A DNA stretch of 64,000 nt, from contig NZ_BMPY01000016.1 of the NCBI RefSeq assembly GCF_014647835.1, forward strand, positions 62,001 through 126,000, read 5' to 3'. How positions within the stretch are numbered: position 1 is the stretch's first letter; every line of letters begins with the position of its first letter. Positions 8,177-16,172 of this stretch are shown one piece after another. The notes beneath the pieces were generated by a model. It did no database searches. It saw only the letters and a program-made list of their open reading frames with translations, and had not been told where the DNA came from. A program made the translations under genes and the position numbers. The DNA comes from Microbispora rosea subsp. aerata. GTDB taxonomy: Bacteria > Actinomycetota > Actinomycetes > Streptosporangiales > Streptosporangiaceae.

Positions 8177-8476
8177 TCAGGCGAGATAAAGGCGGTCCCG
8201 GAAGCCCCCACGCTCGGCGCGCTTGGCGTCGGCGAGCCGCTCGATGTCCCGCCATTCGCAGCCGTGCACCTGTGCCAGGGCACGGAGGACCTCGAGCACG
8301 TCCGCAATTTCCTCGGGCACCTCATCGATCGGCGCATTCCTGAGCTCGGCCGCCTCCTCGAAGAGCTTCGCGAGCAGGGCCTCGCGATAGGCCGCCTCGT
8401 CCAGCACGCTCACGGCCGGCTCTCTTCCGTCCCGGCGGATGATGTCCGGGATCTTGTCACGTACCAGCTTCCCCAT
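8177..8476 (-). CDS. MazG-like / HisE-fold nucleotide pyrophosphohydrolase
   Basis: 99 residues beginning MGKLVRDKIPDIIRRDG, the characteristic start of the small all-alpha NTP-pyrophosphohydrolase family related to MazG and phosphoribosyl-ATP pyrophosphatase. The metal-binding helices show KLFEEAAEL and EEIADVLEVLRAL, the EExxE and ExxD pattern that chelates magnesium. It should hydrolyse a nucleoside triphosphate to the monophosphate and act as a house-cleaning enzyme in the cytoplasm. ATG 8476 is chosen because the family begins here; an in-frame ATG at 8503 adds nine unconserved residues. Not linked to histidine genes, so a true HisE role is unlikely. Confidence 0.85.
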   Translation of the reverse strand: MGKLVRDKIPDIIRRDGREPAVSVLDEAAYREALLAKLFEEAAELRNAPIDEVPEEIADVLEVLRALAQVHGCEWRDIERLADAKRAERGGFRDRLYLA

Positions 8477-8606
8477 CCCTCGCCTGCTCCCACTGCCGTT
8501 CATCCGAGTGCCCAGAGGGTAGCGCCGCGAGCCGTTCCCCAGGCATTGATCCAGAAGTAGTCTGTCTCGGACATTTCAAGATCAATTCCTGTGGAGCGGC
8601 ACAAAG

Positions 8607-9593
8607 GTGGATTTCTTCGAATATGAGCCGTCCGCTCGGACCTCGTGGCGACTGGCGATCCTGATGGGGGCCAACGACCGCACCTACAAGTTCGCCCTCG
8701 GCACCGCGCTGCTTCAGGCCGCCGCCGAGGGCCGGGCGGACCTACCGCTCCGCGAGCTCGCGGTGCCGTACGCGATGAGCCTGGTGCGCCATCTGGGACA
8801 GGCGCCCCAGGCGAGGCCGGAGAGCGTGAGCGGGCGCACGGACTACCTCGCCGTAGCAGAGGAGGAGGCCGCCGAGTCGCTGCGGCTCGGATCGCCAACC
8901 GAGAAGCTGCTGGCGGCGACGCTGAAGTCGATGCCCGAAATGGTCATGCGGAAGTTCCACAACCTGCGGGGCGCGGGACAGGTGCCGCACCGCTTCTACG
9001 AAGTGACCGGGAACTCGCGAGAGCGAATCGTTCGGCTCAGTCCCGACCTGCGTGCCGTCGCAACGAGCGAGCAGGCGACGAGCCTGCGCGCAGAGCTGGA
9101 CGCCCGGTGGAGCATCGTGGAGACGTCCTTCGCGGCGGGCATCGGCCGAAGCCTCATCCAGGAGGGCGTCTCGGTCGACCTGGCGACGATGCGGGTGCTG
9201 GACAAGCGGCGGCGCCGTCCGGTGACAGGGGTCACCGAGGCGGTCATCGGCTTTCAGCACGGGCGGTGCCTGATCTGCCGGGAGCCCATCGTGCCGGGTA
9301 GAGACGCGGTCGCGGTCGATCACGTGTTTCCCTTCTCGTTGATGGATCGGTTCGCCCTGAGCGTCGATCTCGACGCCCTCTGGAACATGGCTCCCGCCCA
9401 TGCCGCCTGCAACCTGGCCAAAAGCAACCGTCCACCCACGCCGCGCGAAGTGTCGGCACTGATCCGGCGTAACGAAGCGATCATGAACTCCCCTCACCCG
9501 CTGCGCAGAACACTCGAACTGACGCTTGGTCCGTACGCGCGCAAGGGTGGGTGGCATCGCTTCGTTCAGGACGTCCACCGCGAGCTGTCCTGA
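8607..9593 (+). CDS. HNH endonuclease-domain protein
   Basis: 328 residues, GTG start. The C-terminal third (about 220-285) is an HNH nuclease fold: a zinc-knuckle-like CLIC pair, the metal/base motif VDHVFPFSL with the general-base His, then WNMAPAHAACNLAKSNR with the HxxCN part. The N-terminal 200 residues are helical and begin FFEYEPSARTSWRLAILMGA, an arrangement seen in stand-alone HNH proteins often found near restriction or defence genes. No DNA-recognition domain is recognised. About 80 bp around the start are distinctly AT-richer than the neighbouring genes, a hint of acquisition. Monocistronic, divergent from the MazG-like gene. Confidence 0.85.
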   Translation: MDFFEYEPSARTSWRLAILMGANDRTYKFALGTALLQAAAEGRADLPLRELAVPYAMSLVRHLGQAPQARPESVSGRTDYLAVAEEEAAESLRLGSPTEKLLAATLKSMPEMVMRKFHNLRGAGQVPHRFYEVTGNSRERIVRLSPDLRAVATSEQATSLRAELDARWSIVETSFAAGIGRSLIQEGVSVDLATMRVLDKRRRRPVTGVTEAVIGFQHGRCLICREPIVPGRDAVAVDHVFPFSLMDRFALSVDLDALWNMAPAHAACNLAKSNRPPTPREVSALIRRNEAIMNSPHPLRRTLELTLGPYARKGGWHRFVQDVHRELS

Positions 9594-9768
9594 CCGGGCC
9601 CACCGCGGGCCACGTGGCTGAACGGCACGCCGTACGACGGGCTGCCCGGGAGTACGATCAAGGTCGTGGAGTGACGACGTGTGTTCCCGCGTTCCGGCGA
9701 GGCCGTAGAGCGCCGCTCCGGCCTCGATGACGCCTGTCCCTGCCACCTCACGAGAAAACGGCTTGCAC

Positions 9769-10518
9769 ATGAACGACCAGGCATTCCTCGACCATGTCGC
9801 CGACCGGCTCGCCGCTCTGCCCAACGTACGCGCGGTCTCCCTGGGCGGCTCGCGGGCGCAGGGCACCCACCGGCCCGACAGCGACTGGGACCTCGCCCTC
9901 TACTATCGCGGTGACTTCGATCCGGACCATCTGCGCGCCGTCGGCTGGCCGGGAGAGGTCAGCGAGGTCGGCGGCTGGGGTGGCGGTGTGTTCAACGGCG
10001 GGGCCTGGCTCACGGTCGAGGGCCGGCGGGTGGACGTGCACTACCGCGACCTCGACGTGGTCGAGCACGAACTCGCCGAGGCGGCCCAGGGCCGTTTCCA
10101 CTGGGAGCCGCTGATGTTCCACCTCGCGGGCATCCCCAGCTACCTGGTCGTCGCGGAGCTGGCCCTCAACCGGGTGCTCCGCGGTGAGCTGCCGCGCCCC
10201 GCCTACCCCGAGCGGCTGCGCGAGACGGCGCCGCCGGTGTGGCGTGGCCGGGCGGCCATGACCCTGCAATACGCGAAGGCTTCCCACGCTCCGCGGGGGC
10301 AGGCCGTCGAGGTGGCGGGCGCCCTCGCGACCGCCGCCATGCAGACCGCCCACGCCGTTGTCGCGGCGCGCGGCCAATGGGTCACCAACGAGAAGCGGCT
10401 GCTGCATCAGGCCGGCCTGCGCGGCGTGGACGCGATCGTGGCGGCGCTGCGGCCCGAGGCGGAGACCCTCACCCGTGCGGTGGCCGAGGCCGAGACCATG
10501 TTCGCGGCGGCCGTGTGA
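9769..10518 (+). CDS. nucleotidyltransferase-fold protein (aminoglycoside adenylyltransferase-like)
   Basis: 249 residues. The N-terminal 100 residues carry the pol-beta-type nucleotidyltransferase signature GGSRAQGTHRPDSDWDLALY, the GS-x9-DxD element that binds NTP and two metals, and the third acidic residue lies in RRVDVHYRDLD. The C-terminal 130 residues form a helical substrate domain as in DUF4037 or ANT enzymes. It should transfer a nucleoside monophosphate to a hydroxyl, but the acceptor is unknown; an antibiotic-resistance role is not supported. ATG 9769 is the first Met of the conserved region. It converges on prfC with only 33 bp between. Confidence 0.8.
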   Translation: MNDQAFLDHVADRLAALPNVRAVSLGGSRAQGTHRPDSDWDLALYYRGDFDPDHLRAVGWPGEVSEVGGWGGGVFNGGAWLTVEGRRVDVHYRDLDVVEHELAEAAQGRFHWEPLMFHLAGIPSYLVVAELALNRVLRGELPRPAYPERLRETAPPVWRGRAAMTLQYAKASHAPRGQAVEVAGALATAAMQTAHAVVAARGQWVTNEKRLLHQAGLRGVDAIVAALRPEAETLTRAVAEAETMFAAAV

Positions 10519-10551
10519 TCCGGTTCGGGACGCGTCCGGCCCGATCGGCCG

Positions 10552-12150
10552 TCAAGCGGTCACGCCGGGGATGCCCTGGCCGGCGATCAGCGGCTCGAGG
10601 GTGAGGCCCTCGTGTTCGCGCCGGATGGAGCGCATGCGCCACTGGTCGGTGAACACCGCGAGCAGGGCCTGGTCGCGGCTGCGGGTGAGGACCTCGGTGC
10701 CGCGCTGGCGCCGCAGCACCTCCGCGGACTCGGCGTCCGTACGCATGGCGAGGGTGTACTCCAGCCGGTCGAGGACGATCTCCGCGCCGAACTCGGCGGC
10801 CAGGCGGTGCTGGACGACCTCGAACTGCATGGGCCCGACCGCCGCGAGCACGGGGGCCTGGTCGCCGCGCAGGTCGGAGCGGAGCACCTGGATCACGCCC
10901 TCCCCGTCGAGCTGGTCGATGCCGCGGCGGAACTGCTTGGCCTTGGCGGTGCTCCGCGACCGGGCGACGGCGAAGTGCTCGGGCGCGAAGCTCGGAATGG
11001 GCGGGAACTCCACCGGCTTGCCCTCGTACAGGGTGTCTCCGGGTCGAAGCGCGGTGGCGTTCACCAGCCCGACGACGTCTCCCGGGTACGCCTCGTCGAT
11101 GGTGGCCCGTTCCTGACCGAACACCGACTGGGCGTACTTGGTCGCGAACGGGCGGCCGGTGGCGGCGTGGGTGAGCACCATGCCGCGTTCGAACCGGCCG
11201 GAGCAGACCCGGACGAACGCGATGCGGTCGCGGTGGGCGGGGTCCATGTTGGCCTGCACCTTGAACACCAGGCCGGAAAACGGCGCGTCCAGCGGCCGGA
11301 TCGCACCCTCGACGTCCGGGCGGGGCGCGGGGCTGGGGGCGATGTCGACGAGCACGTCCAGCAGCCGGGCCACGCCGAAGTTGGACAGCGCCGCGCCGAA
11401 CAGCACCGGCGTGGACTCGTGCTCCTCGAACGCCTTCTGGTCGTGCTCGGCGCCGATGGCGGCGAGCAGGTCGGTCTCCTCCCCCGCGCGGGTCCAGTCG
11501 TCGCCGAGCTCGGCGGCGGCCTGCTCGGGGGTCAGCTCGGTCTCCAGCGCCTTGGTGGCGCCGCCGGGGGTGCGGGTGTAGCGGACGATGCGGTCCTCCA
11601 GCCGGTCGACCACGCCGTGGAAGTTCCCCGCGGCGCCGATCGGCCAGGTGACCGGCGTGGGACGCAGGCCGGTGCGCTCCTCGATCTCGTCGAGCAGCTC
11701 CAGCGGCTCGCGACCGGGCCGGTCCCACTTGTTGACGAACGTGATGACGGGGATGCGGCGGTGGCGGCAGACCTCGAACAGCTTCATGGTCTGCGGCTCC
11801 ATGCCCTTGGCCGCGTCGAGCAGCATGACCGCGCAGTCGACCGCGGCGAGCACGCGGTAGGTGTCCTCGGAGAAGTCCGCGTGACCGGGGGTGTCCACGA
11901 GGTTGAACACATGCCCCCGGTAGTCGAAGCGCAGCGCCGCGGAGGTGATGGAGATGCCGCGGGCCCGCTCCATCTCCATCCAGTCGGACGTCACGCCGCG
12001 CCGGCCCGCCTTGCCGTGTACGGCTCCCGCCTCGGTGATCGCCGAGGCGTGCAGGGCGAGCGCCTCGGTCATCGTGGACTTTCCGGCGTCCGGGTGGCTG
12101 ATCACCGCGAACGTACGGCGGCGCGCCGCCTCATCCACGACGGCGCTCAT
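10552..12150 (-). CDS. prfC: peptide chain release factor 3
   Basis: 532 residues, matching the usual RF3 length of about 530. It is a translational GTPase: P-loop HPDAGKST near residue 20, the switch region RGISITSAALRF, DTPGHADFSEDTYR, and NKWD. Domain II and the RF3-specific C-terminal domain follow (PMQFEVVQHRL). RF3 uses GTP to eject RF1 or RF2 from the ribosome after peptide release and contributes to translational quality control. ATG 12150 has a GGGGGA upstream. An in-frame start at 12231 would add 27 residues with no family match. Confidence 0.96.
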   Translation of the reverse strand: MSAVVDEAARRRTFAVISHPDAGKSTMTEALALHASAITEAGAVHGKAGRRGVTSDWMEMERARGISITSAALRFDYRGHVFNLVDTPGHADFSEDTYRVLAAVDCAVMLLDAAKGMEPQTMKLFEVCRHRRIPVITFVNKWDRPGREPLELLDEIEERTGLRPTPVTWPIGAAGNFHGVVDRLEDRIVRYTRTPGGATKALETELTPEQAAAELGDDWTRAGEETDLLAAIGAEHDQKAFEEHESTPVLFGAALSNFGVARLLDVLVDIAPSPAPRPDVEGAIRPLDAPFSGLVFKVQANMDPAHRDRIAFVRVCSGRFERGMVLTHAATGRPFATKYAQSVFGQERATIDEAYPGDVVGLVNATALRPGDTLYEGKPVEFPPIPSFAPEHFAVARSRSTAKAKQFRRGIDQLDGEGVIQVLRSDLRGDQAPVLAAVGPMQFEVVQHRLAAEFGAEIVLDRLEYTLAMRTDAESAEVLRRQRGTEVLTRSRDQALLAVFTDQWRMRSIRREHEGLTLEPLIAGQGIPGVTA

Positions 12151-12295
12151 CGCCGCGTCCCCCTGTCGGCGCGGGCGCGGGTCGTTGTGGTGTGGTCGTA
12201 CGTGCAGGCCATCCGTGCTCCCAAACAGCATGAGGACGGTTGAGGTTACCGCACGCCGGAGGATCTTGAGACGCTAGATCACGGGGCCGGCGCCG

Positions 12296-13597
12296 TTACG
12301 AGAGCGACCGGGCCGCGCCGACGACGAAGGACTCCAGCCGGTGCAGCAGGGCGGCCATCTCGCTCTCGGGAAGGCGGGTGGTGTCGGCGTTCAGCTCCAC
12401 GCCGAGCGTGCCCTTCCAGCGCATCAGGGCCACGCAGAAGTCGCAGCTGCGCTGGTCCGTGCCGGGAAGCCACTCCAGCTCGGACTCCTCCTCCGCCCGG
12501 CTCGCGGTGCCCAGGTCCTCGCCGGGGCGCAGGTCGTTGAAACAGCACGACGGAAACATGGGGACGCCCCGTTCGGCGCTCAGCCGGGCGACCATCGCGT
12601 CCAGCGCGGGCTTGTCGAAGCGGGCCCGCCGGTAGGACGCGAGCACCGCCGGGTAGGCGCTCACCAGGGTCTCGGCGAGGCTTCCGGACGGCCCCAGGGT
12701 GAACAGCCCGAGCTGGTTCAGGCTGGTGACCAGGTTCTGGGTCTTGTCGTCGAAGCGGTTGTGCACGATCGGGGTGATCGCACACACCTCGTGCCCGGTC
12801 AGCTCACGCAGTTGCATGGCGACGGCCACCAGCAGGACCGTCGCGGTGCTGACGCCGGCGCGGCGGGCGAGCACGTGGGCGGCGTGGTTGAGCCGGGGCG
12901 AGGTGAGCACCGCCCGCGCGTACCTCGGCGTCGAGCCCGCTCCGACCTCCTTCGGGAACATGGCGGACGGCACGGTCCGAAGCAGCGACTCCCACTGGGC
13001 GATCGCCCGGTCGGAACGGGCCGACGCCGCCTGCTCCTCCACCACCAGGTCGAGCAACTGCGCCGGCGGCGGTCCCGCGATCGCGCCGCGGAGCAGCAGC
13101 ATCCGCAGGTCGCGCACCACGATGTCGGCCGCGCGCCAGTCCGCAGCGACGTGGTTGAACACGAGCGCCACGTGGGTGACCGCGCCGTCGCAGACCACGA
13201 ATCCGGCGCGCATCGGCTGCTCGCCGACGTCGAAGGATCGCCCGGCCAGCCGGGCGACGAGGTCCGCGGCGACGCCGTCCGCGTCGGCGCGCGCCGCCTC
13301 CGCCAGCTCGACGGACGCGGTCCCGTTCGCCGTCACCTCCTGGTACGGCCCGGCAGGACCGAGCCGCACCAGGGACCGCAGGGCGTCGTGCCTGCCGATC
13401 ACCTCGGCCAGGGCGGCCGCCACGACCTCGGGCTCGCGCGGGCCGCCCGCGCGCGGGACGGCGAGCACCCGGGGCACGTTGAAGTAGTGCGCGCTGCCCG
13501 GCCCGACATCCTGGATCGCCTCCCAGATGTCCCGTTGTCCCCATGCGAGCTTCGCTGTCCCGGAACGGCCGGAGGCGAAGTCCACCGACAGCCGCAT
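12296..13597 (-). CDS. free-standing condensation-domain protein
   Basis: 433 residues, ATG with GAAGGAG upstream. The whole protein is one condensation/acyltransferase fold of the NRPS C-domain superfamily: the N-terminal core LAWGQRDIWEAIQ, the catalytic region FNHVAADWRAADI at 147-159, and the latch/floor region with CFNDLRPGE. The usual HHxxxDG motif reads NHVAADW here, so the second His and the Asp are kept but the first His is Asn and the Gly is Trp. C-domains join acyl and amine or alcohol groups held on carriers; stand-alone ones tailor natural products. No carrier, adenylation domain or other biosynthetic gene is nearby, so the partner must be encoded elsewhere or the protein has another acyl-transfer role. 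Confidence 0.85.
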   Translation of the reverse strand: MRLSVDFASGRSGTAKLAWGQRDIWEAIQDVGPGSAHYFNVPRVLAVPRAGGPREPEVVAAALAEVIGRHDALRSLVRLGPAGPYQEVTANGTASVELAEAARADADGVAADLVARLAGRSFDVGEQPMRAGFVVCDGAVTHVALVFNHVAADWRAADIVVRDLRMLLLRGAIAGPPPAQLLDLVVEEQAASARSDRAIAQWESLLRTVPSAMFPKEVGAGSTPRYARAVLTSPRLNHAAHVLARRAGVSTATVLLVAVAMQLRELTGHEVCAITPIVHNRFDDKTQNLVTSLNQLGLFTLGPSGSLAETLVSAYPAVLASYRRARFDKPALDAMVARLSAERGVPMFPSCCFNDLRPGEDLGTASRAEEESELEWLPGTDQRSCDFCVALMRWKGTLGVELNADTTRLPESEMAALLHRLESFVVGAARSLS

Positions 13598-14240
13598 GAC
13601 TCTCCTTCGCGGACCATGTGGCGGGCGAGATATGAAAAAGCTCCCACGAAGGCTAGGTTTCGCTTCCGGACGGGTCAAGATTCCCCACCGCCGTTCCGAG
13701 AGCGCTTCCCCACGGCCTCGATTACGGATCGGCCATAAAAGGGAGAGGCGATTCCTGACAGGAAGTGGATTCCGGGGTGGAATTTTCCGTCGACACCGAC
13801 GTCGACGTCGACGCCAACGCCGCCATCCACACACGCTCAGGCCAACACGCACGCTCACGCCCACTCTCACACGCAGGCGCATGCCGGCACCGATGCGCAC
13901 ACCCATGCCACGCGCGCGCTCATGCCAACGCCAGTGCGCACGTCCATGCCCACGCGACACCCCGGCCCACGCCGCGTCCACACCGCGCCCACGCCTCGGC
14001 GGGCTGCCGCGCTCACGTTCTCGCCGGGCATCGCCGATGGGAGAACGCGCGAGGGTGCGTCGCGCGGCAGGCCGTGCACGAGGACGCCCCTCGGCCGCGG
14101 CGGCGTCGTACGGGCCGTGAAGATCGCGCAGGCCGTGAGAGTGCACGCCTGCGCCGAGGCGCCGCGCCAACTCGACACGTACGCGGAGCCGGGCCGTCGT
14201 ACGCCACGACTGCGAGCAACCTCGTCGAGCGATAAGCCGC
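13598..14240. other. 640-bp gap without a convincing gene
   Basis: The first 100 bp contain an AT-richer stretch (ATATGAAAAAGCTCC) that fits the promoter of the condensation gene. The middle holds the period-6 tract described separately. Long frames are open on both strands, but they encode only Arg/His/Ala-rich low-complexity text without a domain or consistent codon bias. I see nothing in 14000-14240. Confidence 0.6.
13796..13995. repeat. degenerate hexanucleotide (period-6) tract
   Basis: About 200 bp with period 6. It opens with four GTCGAC-like units (CGACGTCGACGTCGACG) and passes into a GCNCAY series (GCTCAC, GCCCAC, TCTCAC, GCGCAT, GCGCAC, ACCCAT, GTCCAT, GCCCAC). Translated in the plus direction it yields Asp-Val and then Ala-His dipeptide runs, resembling a His-rich metal-binding stretch, but the frame breaks several times. 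Confidence 0.7.
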
Positions 14241-14280
14241 CGGTCCGGCCCGGCGGCAGGCGCACCGCCGAGCCGGACCG
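14241..14280 (-). terminator. terminator of the GH64 gene
   Basis: CGGTCCGGCCCGGCGG pairs with CCGCCGAGCCGGACCG across an eight-base loop: 16 bp with one mismatch, 36 bp downstream of the glucanase stop codon. Confidence 0.75.
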
Positions 14281-14315
14281 ATTGTCGTGCTCGTTACCGG
14301 CCTCGCCGGCGCTCG

Positions 14316-15944
14316 TCACCGGAAGACGAAGCGCTGAGCCGCCGTGCCGTTGCAGTCGTAGATCTGCAGGCGGGTGCCGTTCCCCGTGGCGCCGCCGGGC
14401 GAGTCGACGCACCGGCCGGACTGGGGGTTCTGGATCGACCCGTTGGACAGCAGCACCCAGTTCTGCGCGCCGGTCCCGTTGCAGTCGTACAGCTGCAGGG
14501 GCGTGCCGTTGACGGTGCCGCCCCCCTGCACGTCGAGGCAGCGGCCGAGGGTGCGCAGCGTCTGCCCGCTCCAGGTCCAGAACTGGTCCTTGGCGTAGGA
14601 CTGGCAGTCCCACAGCTGCACCGCCGCGCCGTTGCCGCCCGTGTCGTCGCCCGACACGTCGACGCACTTGCCGCCGGGGCCGATGATGTTCACGCCGGTG
14701 GGGCCGCTCGTGCCCCCGCCGAAAGCGCCGATCGTCATCCCGGCCGACGAGGGGTTGGGCTGGTCGATGGTCGGGGCGAAGCCGCCGACGTCGTCGTAGG
14801 AGAAGCCGTAGGCCAGGCCGTTCAGCGAGTGTGCGTGGATCGTCTTGCTGAACAGGTTCGACGCGGACTGGCCGTAGAACTTCGTGGCGTCCGTCGTCGG
14901 CTGGGTGTCGTACATGACCCGGCCGGCCGTCGAGAGCGTCGCGCGGTTGAGCGCGGCGCACACCCGTGCGCCGACCGCGAGGATGGCCGCCTGGTTGGGC
15001 TGGTTCGGCGGCTGCAGACCGCCGGCGCACGCGAAGACGTCGCTCGTGGTCGGCTTGGTGAGCGTGCCGATGACGGCGCCGGACGAGTTCCGGAACGTCC
15101 AGTTCGCGCCGCTGGTGGTGCCGGTGAAGGTGCCCAGCGACGTCTGCACGGTCAGCGGGCGCGTGGCGTAGTAGGACCACACGCCGTTCACGTAGGAGTC
15201 GAGGTACGTCGAGGGGAACAGGCCCTTGGCGATGGCGTGCACGGGGGCGAGCACGCGCAGCGGGAGGCCGTCGGAGGCCCTGGTCGTCGCCAGCGCCGAC
15301 CACGGCGACCCCAGACCGGCGAACGCGTTGAATATGCCGGCGCGGTTGCCGGTGATGCCCTGCGTCTGGGTGTTGCCCGAGGCGTCGGTGACGCTGACCG
15401 TCACCGGGAGGCTGAACATGTCGACGGTGGTCGAGTTGATGAAGATGCCCGTGCCGCCGTTGCTGGTCCGGGCGAACTCCGCCCAGTCGTAGAGGATGCC
15501 GGCGTTCGGGTCGCTGTCGACCCAGGGCGCGGGCTCGACCAGTCCGTTCGTGGTCAGGAAGAACTTCAGCTTGGCGCCCATCGACAGGTAGACGCGGCCG
15601 CCGGACAGGTTCGGCGGCAGCGTGATGGTCGTGCTCGCGCCGTTGCCCGGCCCGGGGATCGCGATGTCCGGCGCCGGGACCGGCCCGTTGGGGGTCGACG
15701 AGGGGAAGCTGTACGGACGCCACGTCCCCGAGCCGTCCACGTATCCCTGCTGACCGGTGACCGAGTTGCGGGCGACGACGTAGATGTACGTCGCGTCGCT
15801 CCGGCCGGAGTTGTTGGTGATTTTGAAGGGCAACTGCGTGACGGCGGCGTTCGCCGCCTGCTGCCCGGCGGCGAGGACCACCGCCTGGGTCAGCAGGACG
15901 ACGGCGAGCAGCGCCCGCCGCCATCGCCGGAACGACCTGTGCAT
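14316..15944 (-). CDS. secreted GH64 beta-1,3-glucanase with C-terminal ricin-type lectin domain
   Basis: 542 residues. A signal peptide (RRALLAVVLLTQAVVLAAG, cleavage near ANA-AVTQ) is followed by a GH64 thaumatin-like catalytic domain of about 370 residues, marked by LPFKITNNSG at the start and GLAYGFSYDDVGGFAPTI at the end. The last 130 residues are a CBM13/ricin B trefoil with three units carrying CVDVSG, CLDVQG and CVDSPG and QLWDC, QLYDC and QIYDC. GH64 enzymes release laminaripentaose from beta-1,3-glucan, so this exoenzyme attacks fungal walls or laminarin. ATG 15944 has AAGGAG upstream. A perfect TGAGAGCGCTCTCA operator lies 34 bp upstream, implying LacI-type sugar control. Confidence 0.93.
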   Translation of the reverse strand: MHRSFRRWRRALLAVVLLTQAVVLAAGQQAANAAVTQLPFKITNNSGRSDATYIYVVARNSVTGQQGYVDGSGTWRPYSFPSSTPNGPVPAPDIAIPGPGNGASTTITLPPNLSGGRVYLSMGAKLKFFLTTNGLVEPAPWVDSDPNAGILYDWAEFARTSNGGTGIFINSTTVDMFSLPVTVSVTDASGNTQTQGITGNRAGIFNAFAGLGSPWSALATTRASDGLPLRVLAPVHAIAKGLFPSTYLDSYVNGVWSYYATRPLTVQTSLGTFTGTTSGANWTFRNSSGAVIGTLTKPTTSDVFACAGGLQPPNQPNQAAILAVGARVCAALNRATLSTAGRVMYDTQPTTDATKFYGQSASNLFSKTIHAHSLNGLAYGFSYDDVGGFAPTIDQPNPSSAGMTIGAFGGGTSGPTGVNIIGPGGKCVDVSGDDTGGNGAAVQLWDCQSYAKDQFWTWSGQTLRTLGRCLDVQGGGTVNGTPLQLYDCNGTGAQNWVLLSNGSIQNPQSGRCVDSPGGATGNGTRLQIYDCNGTAAQRFVFR

Positions 15945-15977
15945 CTCTCGGCTCCTTGGGGGGTGGGAGGCAAGCTG

Positions 15978-15991
15978 TGAGAGCGCTCTCA
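15978..15991 (-). promoter_or_regulatory. LacI-type operator of the GH64 gene
   Basis: TGAGAGCGCTCTCA is a perfect 14-bp palindrome with CGCG-type centre, 34 bp upstream of the GH64 start. It differs by one symmetric base pair from the CebR operator TGGGAGCGCTCCCA. Adjacent bases 15994-16004 (AAAGTAACTTT) form a second small palindrome within the likely promoter. Confidence 0.65.
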
Positions 15992-16073
15992 GGAAAGTAA
16001 CTTTACTGTTAACTGACCGCTCGTCAATACCTTCTGACATCTGTCGATCACCACAGGAAGCCGGAGCCACCCG

Positions 16074-16087
16074 TGAGAGCGCTTCCT
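16074..16087 (-). promoter_or_regulatory. second, imperfect LacI-type operator
   Basis: TGAGAGCGCTTCCT keeps the GAGAGCGCTT half of the operator at 15978, 96 bp away (about nine helical turns), so two sites could cooperate by looping. It is imperfect and might be chance. Confidence 0.35.
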
Positions 16088-16172
16088 CCGGCGGCTCGGC
16101 GGGACCGCCGAGCCTGCCCGCCGAGCGGCCGATGCGCGGCGGGGCTCGAGGCCCTGGTCGTCTCGCCCGCTC

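Noticed and set aside
8177-8476. MazG-like gene as part of a mazEF toxin-antitoxin system
   Set aside because: There is no mazEF partner, and the protein is a stand-alone pyrophosphohydrolase type.
9769-10518. Aminoglycoside resistance gene
   Set aside because: Only the general nucleotidyltransferase signature is present; the substrate domain does not match a resistance enzyme I can name.
13765-14235. A 156-codon plus-strand frame with Asp-Val and Ala-His dipeptides
   Set aside because: The pattern is a by-product of the period-6 tract, the frame drifts, and the rest is Arg-rich text with no family or codon bias.
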